In this document: positions 43,236 through 52,318 of the stretch, piece by piece
Position numbering within the stretch: the first letter of the stretch is position 1
Layout: every line of letters starts with the position of its first letter
NCBI GenBank assembly: GCA_963921305.4
Contig: CAWUEX030000002.1
Span: 744,001-808,000, forward strand
Source of the DNA: CAWUEX02 sp963921305
GTDB lineage: Bacteria; Pseudomonadota; Alphaproteobacteria; Rhodospirillales; Rhodospirillaceae
Reading direction: 5' to 3'
DNA length: 64,000 nt
The notes under the pieces: generated by a model
What the model was told of the DNA's origin: nothing
Database searches by the model: none
What the model saw: only the letters and a program-made list of their open reading frames with translations
Position numbers and translations under genes: made by a program

Positions 43236-44524
43236 TCCGCCACCTCATCGATATCGAGACCCGACAGCCGGTTCTCCATCGCCAGCGCCGCAAGTCCGCC
43301 AATGAACAGCGGCGGCACCGTGGCCAGCGCGAACGCCCACTCCCACCCCAACGGTTCTACCGCCCAGGCAACCAGCAGAGGAAAGAAGACGTGGCCGACG
43401 TTCAGCGCCAACGTTCCGGCGATGGCGACACCCGTCGCGCGCATGTGTGTCGGAAACTGTTCTGTCAGAAACGTACCCATGACGGCATTGGCGCCGTAAA
43501 AGAACGCCGCCATGAGACTGAACCACAACACGTCACCGGCAAACGTTGTCGGGATCCAAATGAGTCCGCACATGGCCAACGCGCCGGTCCACATCCAGAT
43601 GACGATGGTATTGCGTCGCGTTGTGACAAACTCGCCGACGAGCGATGACCCGATGTAACCGATGATACCGATTCCATACGCCAACCCGACCAAGAATGTC
43701 GCCGTTTCCGGGCTGTATCCGCGCACCTCATTGAAGAACGATGGGAAGTAAAACGCCGTTCCAGCGTAGGCCCCGCCCATCATGAAAAAGATGATGAAGC
43801 AGCACACGGTGCGGCGGAAGTACGCGGGCGCAAACACAGCAGCCACCCGTTCCGTCCAAGGTGGCATGGCCTGCCCACTCTCTGCGGCTTGGCTGCGGGT
43901 CTCTTCGAAGCGGCGGCTCTCGGGCAGGAACCGGGACAAGATGATGGCAATGGGCACAACCGCCAGAGCGGGCAAGAAGATCGCCCGCCAGCCGTAGTTG
44001 GCCATGATCGGCGCAGCGATCATCGCCGCAAGAAACCAGCCGATGGGGTAGCCGCATTGCAGAAAGCCTGTCATCAGGCTGCGGTAGCGCGCGGGTGCGG
44101 CTTCGGACGTATACGTCACCACAATCGGCGCGAGACCGATGGACACGGCGAAGCCGACCGTGCGCAGCACGGCGAGCGTTATGAAATCTGGCACCCAGAA
44201 GTGCAAGCCAACCAACAACGCCGATACGCCCAGGGTGCCGATGAACACACTCTTACGGCCGTATTTGTCTGCCAGAATGCCCATGATGACAGCGGACACC
44301 GACGCCAACAGAAACGATACTGATAAGATCCAGCCGATATCGCTCAAGTCGCGGCCAAACTCTGCGCGGATACCTGGAACAGCATAGCCGAACAGAGACT
44401 GGTCGAGGTTCGTAAGCGTCCAACCCAGAAGACAGACGCAAAAAATCAGCAAGGGGTAGCCGCGAATGGCGGCAAAAAAACCGGTTCCCGCTGACGCCCT
44501 CGCATCATCATCTGCTATCGACAT
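43232..44524 (-). CDS. MFS transporter, aromatic-acid:H+ symporter-like
   Basis: A 430-residue inner-membrane transporter with 12 spans. ATG 44524 (MSIADDDARASAGTGFFAAI) is chosen; the frame opens at 44659 but that part is not protein-like. It has LADKYGRKSVFIGTLG between spans 2 and 3, the MFS motif A of the aromatic acid/sialate type, and RSLMTGFLQCGYPIGWFLAA in the middle. The likely cargo is a carboxylate, perhaps aromatic. It is the first gene of the MFS-VOC-MDR-fetA-fetB operon, and its promoter lies in the 190-bp gap shared with the divergent ABC importer. Confidence 0.92.
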   Translation of the reverse strand: MSIADDDARASAGTGFFAAIRGYPLLIFCVCLLGWTLTNLDQSLFGYAVPGIRAEFGRDLSDIGWILSVSFLLASVSAVIMGILADKYGRKSVFIGTLGVSALLVGLHFWVPDFITLAVLRTVGFAVSIGLAPIVVTYTSEAAPARYRSLMTGFLQCGYPIGWFLAAMIAAPIMANYGWRAIFLPALAVVPIAIILSRFLPESRRFEETRSQAAESGQAMPPWTERVAAVFAPAYFRRTVCCFIIFFMMGGAYAGTAFYFPSFFNEVRGYSPETATFLVGLAYGIGIIGYIGSSLVGEFVTTRRNTIVIWMWTGALAMCGLIWIPTTFAGDVLWFSLMAAFFYGANAVMGTFLTEQFPTHMRATGVAIAGTLALNVGHVFFPLLVAWAVEPLGWEWAFALATVPPLFIGGLAALAMENRLSGLDIDEVAE

Positions 44525-44559
44525 ACGCGTAGTCCTCTGAAGGCGGTCTGACGAATTTG

Positions 44560-44577
44560 GTATGCAGTGTCGTATGC
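44560..44577. promoter_or_regulatory. Possible operator: GTATGC direct repeat between divergent operons
   Basis: GTATGC occurs at 44560-44565 and again at 44572-44577, a 12-base period (about one helical turn), in the gap between the MFS operon and the ABC importer. The first copy sits in TTGGTATGCAG, somewhat like a GntR-family half site. No regulator gene adjoins it, so this is suggestive only. Confidence 0.2.
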
Positions 44578-44715
44578 GTGGTCCGAAATCGCAACGTGCT
44601 GCGACTCCGCATCGGAGTGATTGATGATCATGCCCTGGACTCAACCCGGCGGGGTCCATAGACGGGCTGGCCCGGGACCGATAGCATCCGCGCCATATGT
44701 GGAGACGTTGAGACC

Positions 44716-45840
44716 TTGATCACCGTTGACTCCCTGACCGCCCAATACCGTCTTGGCCGGGAAACCGTGACCGCATTGGATGGTGTGAGCCTCGAGATCG
44801 GGGCCGGCCAGGTGTTCGTCCTGCTCGGCCCATCGGGCTGTGGCAAGACCACCCTGCTGCGTTGCCTTGCCGGACTGGAAACCCCGGTAGAAGGACGCAT
44901 CACCATTGGTGGTGACATGTTGTCCGACGCGGCGTCTGACACGTTCATCGCACCCGAAGACCGGCCACTCGCGATGGTGTTTCAATCCTACGCCATGTGG
45001 CCGCATATGAGTGTGTTCGAGAATGTCGCCTTTCCGCTTAAGGCGGGTCGGCGGCGCATCGCTGCACACGAAGTGAAAGCGCGTGTTCATGACGTGCTCG
45101 ATCTCCTCGGCATCGGCCATCTGGCCGACCGGTCCGTAACAACACTCAGTGGCGGCCAGCAACAACGGGTCGGCTTAGCGCGGGCGCTGGCTTTGCAGCC
45201 GCGTGTGCTGCTCATGGATGAGCCCCTGAGCAATTTGGATTTTCGGCTGCAGGTTGAGTTACGTAGTCAACTGCGCAGTCTGATGCACGACCTCAACCTC
45301 ACAACCGTCCATGTGACTCATAACCAGGCAGAGGCGCTTGAGATGGGAGACCGCATCGCCGTTATGGATGCCGGTCACGTTGTGCAAATCGGTGACCCGG
45401 AGACGATCTACCACCGGCCGGTCGATGAACATGTCGCCCGCTTTGTCGGTGACATGAATCTGATCCCCGGGTCAGTCAAGCGATGGTCCGACGGTACGGC
45501 TCTGGTCGAAACCGCGCTCGGTACCTTTACCGCAATGACGGCAGATGGCGTGACCTTGCCGGAAGGTGCCACGTGTTACTTCGGATTTCGGCCCGCCGAC
45601 GCTGTGGTGCCGGCGCCGGAAGACGCAGACCCGGAGTCGTGCATCAGCGCGAAAGTGTCTGACCGCCGGTTCCAGGGCGACAGGTTGGTGTTTGGACTGT
45701 CTTCGAGGGGAGTCGAGTTCGAGGTGTCGACCCATCATTCCGCGCGGCTCGGCATCGGTAGTGATCTGCGAGTCCATGTCCCGCCAGACAACGCCATTGC
45801 GGTGAAACCGTCACCCCAAGCGCGCAGCGAAGACAGGTGA
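44716..45840 (+). CDS. ABC transporter ATP-binding protein (FbpC/PotA-like)
   Basis: A 374-residue importer ATPase. Walker A is LLGPSGCGKTTLLRCL, the signature TLSGGQQQRVGLARALAL, Walker B RVLLMDEPLSNLD, and the switch His is in VHVTHNQAEALEMG. A C-terminal regulatory TOBE-type domain spans about 240-370. The start is TTG 44716, ten bases after a GAGACG stretch, or a near alternative. The ATPase, permease and binding-protein order and the FbpABC-like type suggest a ferric iron, polyamine or related importer. The stop overlaps the permease start (GTGA). It is divergent from the MFS operon. Confidence 0.93.
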   Translation: MITVDSLTAQYRLGRETVTALDGVSLEIGAGQVFVLLGPSGCGKTTLLRCLAGLETPVEGRITIGGDMLSDAASDTFIAPEDRPLAMVFQSYAMWPHMSVFENVAFPLKAGRRRIAAHEVKARVHDVLDLLGIGHLADRSVTTLSGGQQQRVGLARALALQPRVLLMDEPLSNLDFRLQVELRSQLRSLMHDLNLTTVHVTHNQAEALEMGDRIAVMDAGHVVQIGDPETIYHRPVDEHVARFVGDMNLIPGSVKRWSDGTALVETALGTFTAMTADGVTLPEGATCYFGFRPADAVVPAPEDADPESCISAKVSDRRFQGDRLVFGLSSRGVEFEVSTHHSARLGIGSDLRVHVPPDNAIAVKPSPQARSEDR

Positions 45841-47528
45841 CCCGCCCCTCACCGATATGGATCGTCTTTACCGGCGCTTTGATCGGCCTGACCTTTGTCG
45901 TCCTGTCGCTGGCCGGCAACGTGATCGGCAGCTTCACGAGCGAAGCGCGGTTCGACACGTTTACGTTCGACGCCTATCGGCGCTTGCTGTTCGACCCCGG
46001 CTTGCCCGCCACGTTGATGCGCACGCTTGGATTGGGGTTCGGCACCATCACTGTCACTCTTGTGTTCGCCTTACCGTTCGCTTGGCTGTTAGCGCGCACG
46101 GACTTCCGCTGGAAGACGGGCCTGTTCACCCTGATGGCCGCCAAGCTGGCGATTCCTGGTTTCATTACGGCGATGGCCTATGTCTGGCTGTTCAACCCAT
46201 CGGCGGGCCTCATCAACGAGCTTGCGGGACGCACCAGCTACACCGGCGACGCGTTGTTCGATGTCTATCAGCTGCGCTGGCTGTGTCTGTTGCAAGGTTT
46301 GGTGCTGGTGCCGGGCGCGGCGTTCATGCTGATACCGGCGCTGCGCAACCTTGATGGCAGTCTAGAGGAAGCTGCGCGGGTAGCGGGCGTCCCGGCGATG
46401 ACAACTTTCCGCCGCATCGTTCTTCCTTTGCTTGCGCCCGGGGTTCTGGCTGTTGGTGTGTTTTACTTCGTCGTTGCGGTTGAGATGTTCGACTTCGTCG
46501 CCATCATCGCGCCACCCGGTGATGTGCTGGTGCTTACCATTTACGAAGCGCTCAACGCCGTCGACGGACTGCCCGACTACGGCCTCGCTGGCGCTGCCGG
46601 TGTGCTGCTGTTTGCGCTTAGCGCCGGGGCGATTTTGTTTTACGTCCGCTTCCTACGTCAGGCGCGCAAGTTTGCCGTCCTCGGGGGTAAGCGGCGGGAT
46701 CCCGGCTTGGTGCGTTTAGGCAAGTGGCACCGCGCCGCGACGGCATGGGTGCTGGTTTGGATGGTACTGACCGTCGGCCTCCCAGTGCTCACCCTGATCT
46801 GGGTGGCTTTGGTGCCCTTTATTCAACCGCCTTCGATGACGGCGATGGACTCCGTCTCCCTGTTCGGTTTTCTCGACGGTCTGGCCTATTTGGGCGAACC
46901 GTTGACCAACACCGTCATCGTCATGGCCGGCACCGTCATCATGGCTCTGACCTTTGCCACCTGCTTGACTTGGGTGGTCACGCGCAGCCGCTCGCGCCTG
47001 GCTCCATACGCAGATGCCTTGGTGTTCCTGGCGCCCGCTGTTCCAGCCATCGTCACGGCGACCGCGTTTCAAGTGATGGGCATCGCGGTGTACGAGTGGC
47101 TGCCACTGTACGGCACGCTGTGGCTGATCATGGTCGCCATGGGCACCCGCATGTTGGCCTACTGCACGCGCACCATGAACGCCGCAGCGTTGCAAATTCA
47201 TCCGGAATTGGAAGAAGCGGCCTGGGTTGCCGGCCTCAGCCGTTGGCGCACATTTACGGGTGTGTTTCTGCCGTTGATGGCGCCGGCTTTGTTCTATGCC
47301 GCCTTGATGGTCGGCATGCTGGCGGCGCGCGACCTGACTCTGCCGTTGATCATGAACAGCGCGGGCACACCCTTGGTGTCCGTGTTGATCTTTGATCTTC
47401 AAACCAACGGGGAAACGGCCAGTGCCGCCGCAGTCGCCCTTTACATGATCGTGGTGCTGGTGATTCTCGCCCTGACCGCGCGCAAATTGACCGGGATGGC
47501 CGAACCCGGGTTGGAGTCGCGCAGCTAG
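45837..47528 (+). CDS. ABC transporter permease, fused two-domain FbpB-like
   Basis: A 563-residue inner-membrane permease with two BPD-type halves in one chain, about 12 spans. Each half has an EAA-like loop: EEAARVAGVPAMTTFRRIVLP and EEAAWVAGLSRWRTFTGVFLP, the contact sites for the ATPase. The fused form is typical of FbpB/ThiP-like permeases for iron or thiamine. GTG 45837 overlaps the ATPase stop. It is translated with the ATPase and followed, after 32 bp, by the binding protein. Confidence 0.93.
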   Translation: MTRPSPIWIVFTGALIGLTFVVLSLAGNVIGSFTSEARFDTFTFDAYRRLLFDPGLPATLMRTLGLGFGTITVTLVFALPFAWLLARTDFRWKTGLFTLMAAKLAIPGFITAMAYVWLFNPSAGLINELAGRTSYTGDALFDVYQLRWLCLLQGLVLVPGAAFMLIPALRNLDGSLEEAARVAGVPAMTTFRRIVLPLLAPGVLAVGVFYFVVAVEMFDFVAIIAPPGDVLVLTIYEALNAVDGLPDYGLAGAAGVLLFALSAGAILFYVRFLRQARKFAVLGGKRRDPGLVRLGKWHRAATAWVLVWMVLTVGLPVLTLIWVALVPFIQPPSMTAMDSVSLFGFLDGLAYLGEPLTNTVIVMAGTVIMALTFATCLTWVVTRSRSRLAPYADALVFLAPAVPAIVTATAFQVMGIAVYEWLPLYGTLWLIMVAMGTRMLAYCTRTMNAAALQIHPELEEAAWVAGLSRWRTFTGVFLPLMAPALFYAALMVGMLAARDLTLPLIMNSAGTPLVSVLIFDLQTNGETASAAAVALYMIVVLVILALTARKLTGMAEPGLESRS

Positions 47529-47560
47529 CCTCGCCTGCCTGAATTTTCTACACTTAAACA

Positions 47561-48577
47561 ATGAAATCCGTGCTCCGCTTATGCGTTCTCTTCGCGCTGG
47601 TCGCAACGCCCGCCGCGGCAACTGACTTTCCCGACGCCGTTCAGGCGTTAATTCCTATCGCCGAGGAAGAAGGCGCGCTGCATGTGTATGGTGCGACCTT
47701 GAACCCGCGCCAGGTGCGCGCGTTTGCGAAGTCGTTCAATGAGTATTACGGCATTGACATCGACCTGACGATGTCGGGCGGATTGCACTCCGCCAAAGCC
47801 TCTGAGGTGGCGCTGGCCCACCGCAGTGGTGTGCCCACTGGGATCGACGTGTTTTGGACGGGCTTGATCAGCGCCATGGTGGAAACGGGCGCGCTGATGG
47901 AAGTCGATTGGACCGGCACCTACGGCGCCGATGGGTCTTTGGTGATGGGCAAATGGGGCTTACGCACCCACGACGGTCATCAAAGCATGGTCACCATCAA
48001 CACACGCCGTGTGTCAGATGCCGACGCGCCTGCAACGTATGACGATTTGCTTGACCCGAAATGGCGAGGGCGCATCGCCATGCCGCGTTCTCCCTACCCA
48101 TGGATCGCCATGACCTATGCCCGTGGCGAAGCGGAAACCGAGACTTTTCTTGCGCGCTTGGTCGGCGATCAGGACCCGAAGATGCTGGCCCGCTACGCCG
48201 ATATCCGCGCCCGGGTGCTCAGCGGGGAATTTCCCATCGGCATCGGCACGGACATCTTCTCGTTGGTCAAGCGGGGCGCGCCGGTCGCCCATCCGGACAT
48301 CGACCTGTTGGTCCTGTCGTCCTCGGGCGCATTCGTGCTCGCCGGTGCCGAACATCCCGCTGCCGCCAAATTGTGGGCGCTGTGGGCTGTCTCGGCGGAA
48401 GGCCAGGCTGTTTTGGAATCTGAGCGCAGCTACTCACTGGCAGAGACACCGGGAACCGCCTTAAACGCCTACGCGCAAGGCCGGCGCGTCGTCCATGTGC
48501 CTTTTGAGTGGCGGCTTGAGAACCACGACCGGCTGGCTGAAAAGTATCTGGGGATTTTGGACGGTGCAGGAAGCTAG
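47561..48577 (+). CDS. Periplasmic substrate-binding protein, FbpA/PotD-like
   Basis: A 338-residue protein with a signal peptide (MKSVLRLCVLFALVATPAAA). The mature fold resembles the ferric-binding class of extracellular solute-binding proteins: EEGALHVYGATLNPRQVRAF, IDVFWTGLISAMVETGAL, TYDDLLDPKWRGRIAMP and SAEGQAVLESERSYSLAET. Classic FbpA has a Tyr-Tyr pair that holds iron near the C-terminal third. I find no YY here, so the cargo may be iron bound another way, an organic anion or a polyamine. It is the last gene of the importer operon. Confidence 0.9.
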   Translation: MKSVLRLCVLFALVATPAAATDFPDAVQALIPIAEEEGALHVYGATLNPRQVRAFAKSFNEYYGIDIDLTMSGGLHSAKASEVALAHRSGVPTGIDVFWTGLISAMVETGALMEVDWTGTYGADGSLVMGKWGLRTHDGHQSMVTINTRRVSDADAPATYDDLLDPKWRGRIAMPRSPYPWIAMTYARGEAETETFLARLVGDQDPKMLARYADIRARVLSGEFPIGIGTDIFSLVKRGAPVAHPDIDLLVLSSSGAFVLAGAEHPAAAKLWALWAVSAEGQAVLESERSYSLAETPGTALNAYAQGRRVVHVPFEWRLENHDRLAEKYLGILDGAGS

Positions 48578-48597
48578 GAACGTTACCGGCAGCAGTA

Positions 48598-49977
48598 TTA
48601 CATCGCTACAACGTCACCCTTAATCGTCGCCCGCTGGGCCCCGGTCTCATCTCCCATCTGCTTCAGCACGAAAGCGAGCTGCCGCCAGGCGCGCACGTTT
48701 TTCGGACGCAGTGCGGTGCGCTCGGACAACAAGCTACGTGCCAATGTCAGGCGCTTTGCCTTGATCGCGGCATCAATGAGGATTTGCATGAACAGATCCC
48801 GCTGCGCATGCGAGCCGCCGATCAGGCCGACATAATCGCGCACCGGCTCCAGGAGATCGACGCACGCTTCAAAGTCTTTCGTTTTGTAGGCCACCAGCGC
48901 GGCGCAGAGGTCATGCCCGACAACGGTCGCGGCGTGGGCGTAGGTGTCGTCCTCGGCATCACGGTAGTCATCGATGGAGGTGACAAACCCGTTAGCCGCA
49001 TCGTGATCTGTTTCACCCAGCGCTAGCGCGAAGTGCGCATCCACGAAAGCCAGGAGCTTGTCATCAACCCGGCCCCTGGCCTTCTCGCCCAAGACCTGCC
49101 AGCGGTCGCCGACGTCCACACCCTCCAATTCCAGCCGCGCGAGGATGGAGATGTCATTGGTGAGATCGAGATATTCGTCCGATTTCGGATCGAAGATGCC
49201 CTCGTCGTACAACGCCAGCACCTCATCGTGCTTGCCCAGTTCGAACAGCATCAGGGCTTTGTGCCATTGCAGGTGATAGCGGAAGTTGTTCCAGTTGCCG
49301 TAGTTGGCTTTTGACTCCAACCAGGCGAGGCCGTCCTGACGGCGGTCTTCCATTTCGCACACATGGGCCACCGTATGCACGGCCCAAGCGTCGGCCTCAC
49401 TGAGGTTGTAGGCCGCGCGCCCAAGGGACTCTGCACGGCCATAGTCGCCGGTTTCCTCTAAACCGAAAGCCCGCATCGACATCATATAGCCGTAGGTTTG
49501 CACATCCTCGCGGCCTTCCCACGCATGCCAAACCCGTCCGACGGAATTGCGCAGGTTTTCGGCATCGCCCATGTAGAAATGGGTGTAGTGCAGCATCTTC
49601 ACCCCAAGCACGTCGGTTGGATGCTCGCGGATGCTTTCCTCCCACGCCGCAGTCGCGCCAGCCATATCCAGCCGGCACCACGCCTCAAGGGCTCGGATGT
49701 GCAGCTGTTCCCGCTTGGTCGCCGTGCTTGCCCCGCGTTGTGCCGCCTCCAAGGCTTGCTGCGCCTTTGGCACGAGCGCGCGCATGCCCATCATGTGCAT
49801 GAAGTAGCCGCGCAGCACATTGGCCAGCACCATTTCGCTGTCCAGCGAATAGGTTGTTTTCAGCAAATCACCGATGTCATTGCCGAAGCGCAAGTACGCA
49901 ACGAGGGTGCGGTCAAAGGCGTCCGCCGCCTCCTGCGCGGCGGCGGTGACCTCCAGTCCGGTGTGATCGGTGATCAT
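48598..49977 (-). CDS. TTC38-like tetratricopeptide repeat protein
   Basis: A 459-residue cytosolic helical-repeat protein. It matches the tetratricopeptide-repeat protein 38 family seen in animals and many bacteria: an N-terminal FDRTLVAYLRFGNDIGDLLK, the core ALEAWCRLDMAGATAAWEES with HPTDVLGVKMLHYTHFYMGD, and SEADAWAVHTVAHVCEMEDR and NFRYHLQWHKALMLFELGK. The conserved His and Trp residues in AVHTVAHV and LQWHKAL are the family's most invariant part and could bind a ligand, but no activity is established. It lies 9 bp after the PD40 lipoprotein gene and is probably co-transcribed. Confidence 0.86.
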   Translation of the reverse strand: MITDHTGLEVTAAAQEAADAFDRTLVAYLRFGNDIGDLLKTTYSLDSEMVLANVLRGYFMHMMGMRALVPKAQQALEAAQRGASTATKREQLHIRALEAWCRLDMAGATAAWEESIREHPTDVLGVKMLHYTHFYMGDAENLRNSVGRVWHAWEGREDVQTYGYMMSMRAFGLEETGDYGRAESLGRAAYNLSEADAWAVHTVAHVCEMEDRRQDGLAWLESKANYGNWNNFRYHLQWHKALMLFELGKHDEVLALYDEGIFDPKSDEYLDLTNDISILARLELEGVDVGDRWQVLGEKARGRVDDKLLAFVDAHFALALGETDHDAANGFVTSIDDYRDAEDDTYAHAATVVGHDLCAALVAYKTKDFEACVDLLEPVRDYVGLIGGSHAQRDLFMQILIDAAIKAKRLTLARSLLSERTALRPKNVRAWRQLAFVLKQMGDETGAQRATIKGDVVAM

Positions 49978-49986
49978 GCGGAAGAG

Positions 49987-51108
49987 TTAACCGTCATCCT
50001 GCATCGCTTCGCCCCAAGTGGGATCGAGCGGCTGATAGTTCTCAGGCCCGATACCGAGCGACGAAATATCCATGATGTGCGTGCGCATGCCGCGCATGAA
50101 CCCCTGCGTGGAGCGCGCGAAGGACAACTTGGTGCCATCTGGCGAAACGGAGGGGAACCCGTCGAACCCGTCATGAGTTGTGATACGGCGGGGCTCACCG
50201 CCGGCGAGATCGCCGACATAGATATCCCAGTTGTTGGGCGGATTGATTCGCACGAACACATAGTGACGGCCATCCGGCGCTGGATAAGGCGCCCAGTTCA
50301 TATCCCGGTCGAAGGTATAGCGGCGCCAGTCAGTCCCATCATGCTTGATGGTGAACACCGTCATTGGCGTTGGGCTGACCTCGCCGTATTCGGAGTTGCG
50401 CCACGCGCGATACAAAATGGTTTCATTGTCCGGTAGATAGAACGGGGCACCTTCCTGCCAGTCTTCTGTAAAGGTGATCTGCTGCTCATCGGAACCATCG
50501 GGGCGCATGCGCCACAGATCCTGCACACCGTTGATGTTGCGGCCGAAGACAACCCACTCGCCGTTTGGTGAGACCGATACTTCCGCTTCGTAGTGTTCAT
50601 TGTCGGTCAGGCGGACTCGATTACCACCATCGAGATCGGAGATGTAGAGCTCGGCGCCCGTGGGGTATGCGTCCTGATCGGACCAGTTGCCCGTCGGCAA
50701 ATCCAGACGGTCCCGCGTCGACGTCCAGATGATCCTGCTTTGTTCGGGCATAAAATAAGAACACGCGTCTTGGCCGCGATCATTGGCGCGCTGAATGTTG
50801 GTGCCGTCAATACTGTAGGTGTAGGTCAGACTGCCGCTGGTTCCCATCGACGTTTTCGTCGCATCAGGATCCCTGGTTTGGGCAATCATGTGATAGCTGT
50901 CAGGCGCAAAATAAGCCTCAGCGGATGACGGAATATTCGGAATATCGTAGTACGGAAACACCTCATCGGTGCGCAGCTCAGCTCCAGGAGGCGCGGCAAA
51001 GCCGCTGCTCATTTGCGCCGCCTCCATCCCGTCAGACGCGCAGCCGGCAACCAGCGCTGATGCCGCAGTCATCGGCAACAATGACTTCAAGAGTGATGTT
51101 CTGAGCAT
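49987..51108 (-). CDS. TolB-like PD40-repeat lipoprotein
   Basis: A 373-residue lipoprotein: signal and lipobox SALVAGC with the lipidated Cys at residue 23, then a beta-propeller of WD40-like PD40 repeats (about 40-360). Repeats show as EAEVSVSPNGEWVVFGRN, QEGAPFYLPDNETILYRA, NWAPYPAPDGRHYVFVRI and FDGFPSVSPDGTKLSFAR. The repeats also appear in TolB and in the N-terminal domain of some prolyl oligopeptidases, but no hydrolase domain is attached. A binding or structural role at the envelope is likely. It is co-oriented with the TTC38-like gene. Confidence 0.87.
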   Translation of the reverse strand: MLRTSLLKSLLPMTAASALVAGCASDGMEAAQMSSGFAAPPGAELRTDEVFPYYDIPNIPSSAEAYFAPDSYHMIAQTRDPDATKTSMGTSGSLTYTYSIDGTNIQRANDRGQDACSYFMPEQSRIIWTSTRDRLDLPTGNWSDQDAYPTGAELYISDLDGGNRVRLTDNEHYEAEVSVSPNGEWVVFGRNINGVQDLWRMRPDGSDEQQITFTEDWQEGAPFYLPDNETILYRAWRNSEYGEVSPTPMTVFTIKHDGTDWRRYTFDRDMNWAPYPAPDGRHYVFVRINPPNNWDIYVGDLAGGEPRRITTHDGFDGFPSVSPDGTKLSFARSTQGFMRGMRTHIMDISSLGIGPENYQPLDPTWGEAMQDDG

Positions 51109-51237
51109 GTAGGTTCCCTCCCAATACGCTTCCGTGCCTTATCAGAGCCAAACCTCATGCGGGTTGGCAAGACCCGAGCCGTAACATCGTGTAACGTGGG
51201 AGCTCACGATGTGCCGTCAAACAGGGGAAACGCTCGC

Positions 51238-52185
51238 ATGACACAGACTCGCGCGTATTGGATGATCGCCGTTCTGGCAACCACAGCCTGCCTGTCAGGC
51301 CTCCCGGCTAGAGCAGCAAGCCCTGGGGACGTCTTTCAAGATTGCGAGGACTGTCCTGAAATGGTGGTGATGCCGCGTGGCACTTCGATCCTCGGCACCG
51401 AGCCTTGGTTTCCCAACCAAAAACTACGCGAGGCGCCCATTCGCGAGGTCACCATCGACTATACATTTGCCGTCGGTAGAACCGAGGTCACCCGCGCGCA
51501 ATACCGCCGCTTCATTGAAGAAACCGGATACGAGTCCATTCAAGATCCGCCCCGCGTCGGCTGCAACACGTGGAACTACGATGGTCTTTTGGGATACGTA
51601 CTTGATCACACATGGGACGCGCCGGGATTTGACCAGAGCGAAAATCATCCTGTTGTCTGCGTCAGTTGGGCGGACGGCACGGCATACGCCGAGTGGCTGT
51701 CGGAGAAAACGGGAAAGCCGTACCGGCTGCTAACGTCAACCGAGTTCGAATATGCCACCCGCGCCGGAACCCGTGGCCCCTGGTATTGGGGCACCTCCAA
51801 TGCGGACGCCTGTCAGCACGCCAATGTGGCGGACTCCACGTTCCGCCGTTTGTACGATTACGCGCCGGTCTTCGCGTGCGACGACGGATACGAGCGCACA
51901 GCGCCCGTCGGCTCATACGAAGTCAGTCCGTGGGGCTTGTACGACATGATTGGCAACGCCTGGGAGTGGACTGAAGACTGTGCCCACGACGACATGACGA
52001 ACGTGCCCACCGATGGCCGGGCGTGGATGGAGGAAGACGGAGGCAACTGCAATCGGCGCACGCCGCGCGGAGGCGCGTGGGCCTCAGGGACCGATTGGGC
52101 CCGGGCCGGCGCCCAGGCCGGTGATTGGTGGCGGTATCACAGTCAGCTCCTAGGTTTCCGCGTGGGCCTGACCCTACCGGAGTAG
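51238..52185 (+). CDS. Secreted FGE-sulfatase domain protein (second paralogue)
   Basis: A 315-residue protein from ATG 51238; the frame opens earlier at 51157. A signal peptide (MTQTRAYWMIAVLATTACLS) leads into GDVFQDCEDCPEMVVMPRG and an FGE-sulfatase domain with RTEVTRAQYRRFIEETGY, VVCVSWADGTAYAEWLSEKT, LLTSTEFEYATRAGT, GNAWEWTEDCAHDD and TPRGGAWASGTDW. The catalytic cysteine pair of FGE would sit just after RGGAW and is missing, so it is probably not a sulfatase activator. ILG replaces the common FMG near the start. A Rieske oxygenase gene follows 133 bp downstream on the same strand. Confidence 0.86.
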   Translation: MTQTRAYWMIAVLATTACLSGLPARAASPGDVFQDCEDCPEMVVMPRGTSILGTEPWFPNQKLREAPIREVTIDYTFAVGRTEVTRAQYRRFIEETGYESIQDPPRVGCNTWNYDGLLGYVLDHTWDAPGFDQSENHPVVCVSWADGTAYAEWLSEKTGKPYRLLTSTEFEYATRAGTRGPWYWGTSNADACQHANVADSTFRRLYDYAPVFACDDGYERTAPVGSYEVSPWGLYDMIGNAWEWTEDCAHDDMTNVPTDGRAWMEEDGGNCNRRTPRGGAWASGTDWARAGAQAGDWWRYHSQLLGFRVGLTLPE

Positions 52186-52318
52186 CGCGGGCTTCCAACC
52201 GCAATACGGACAACCCGGACGCTGGGGCGGACAACTTTGACTCTGGTCAAGCGCCGCAGCGTAAAACCCTGTATCGATAATTCATTGCCTTTGGCCCGGC
52301 CAAACAGAGGAGCGCGCC

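Noticed and set aside
46716..47621. A minus-strand open frame of about 300 codons
   Set aside because: Antisense to the ABC permease; Gln/His/Arg-rich shadow translation.
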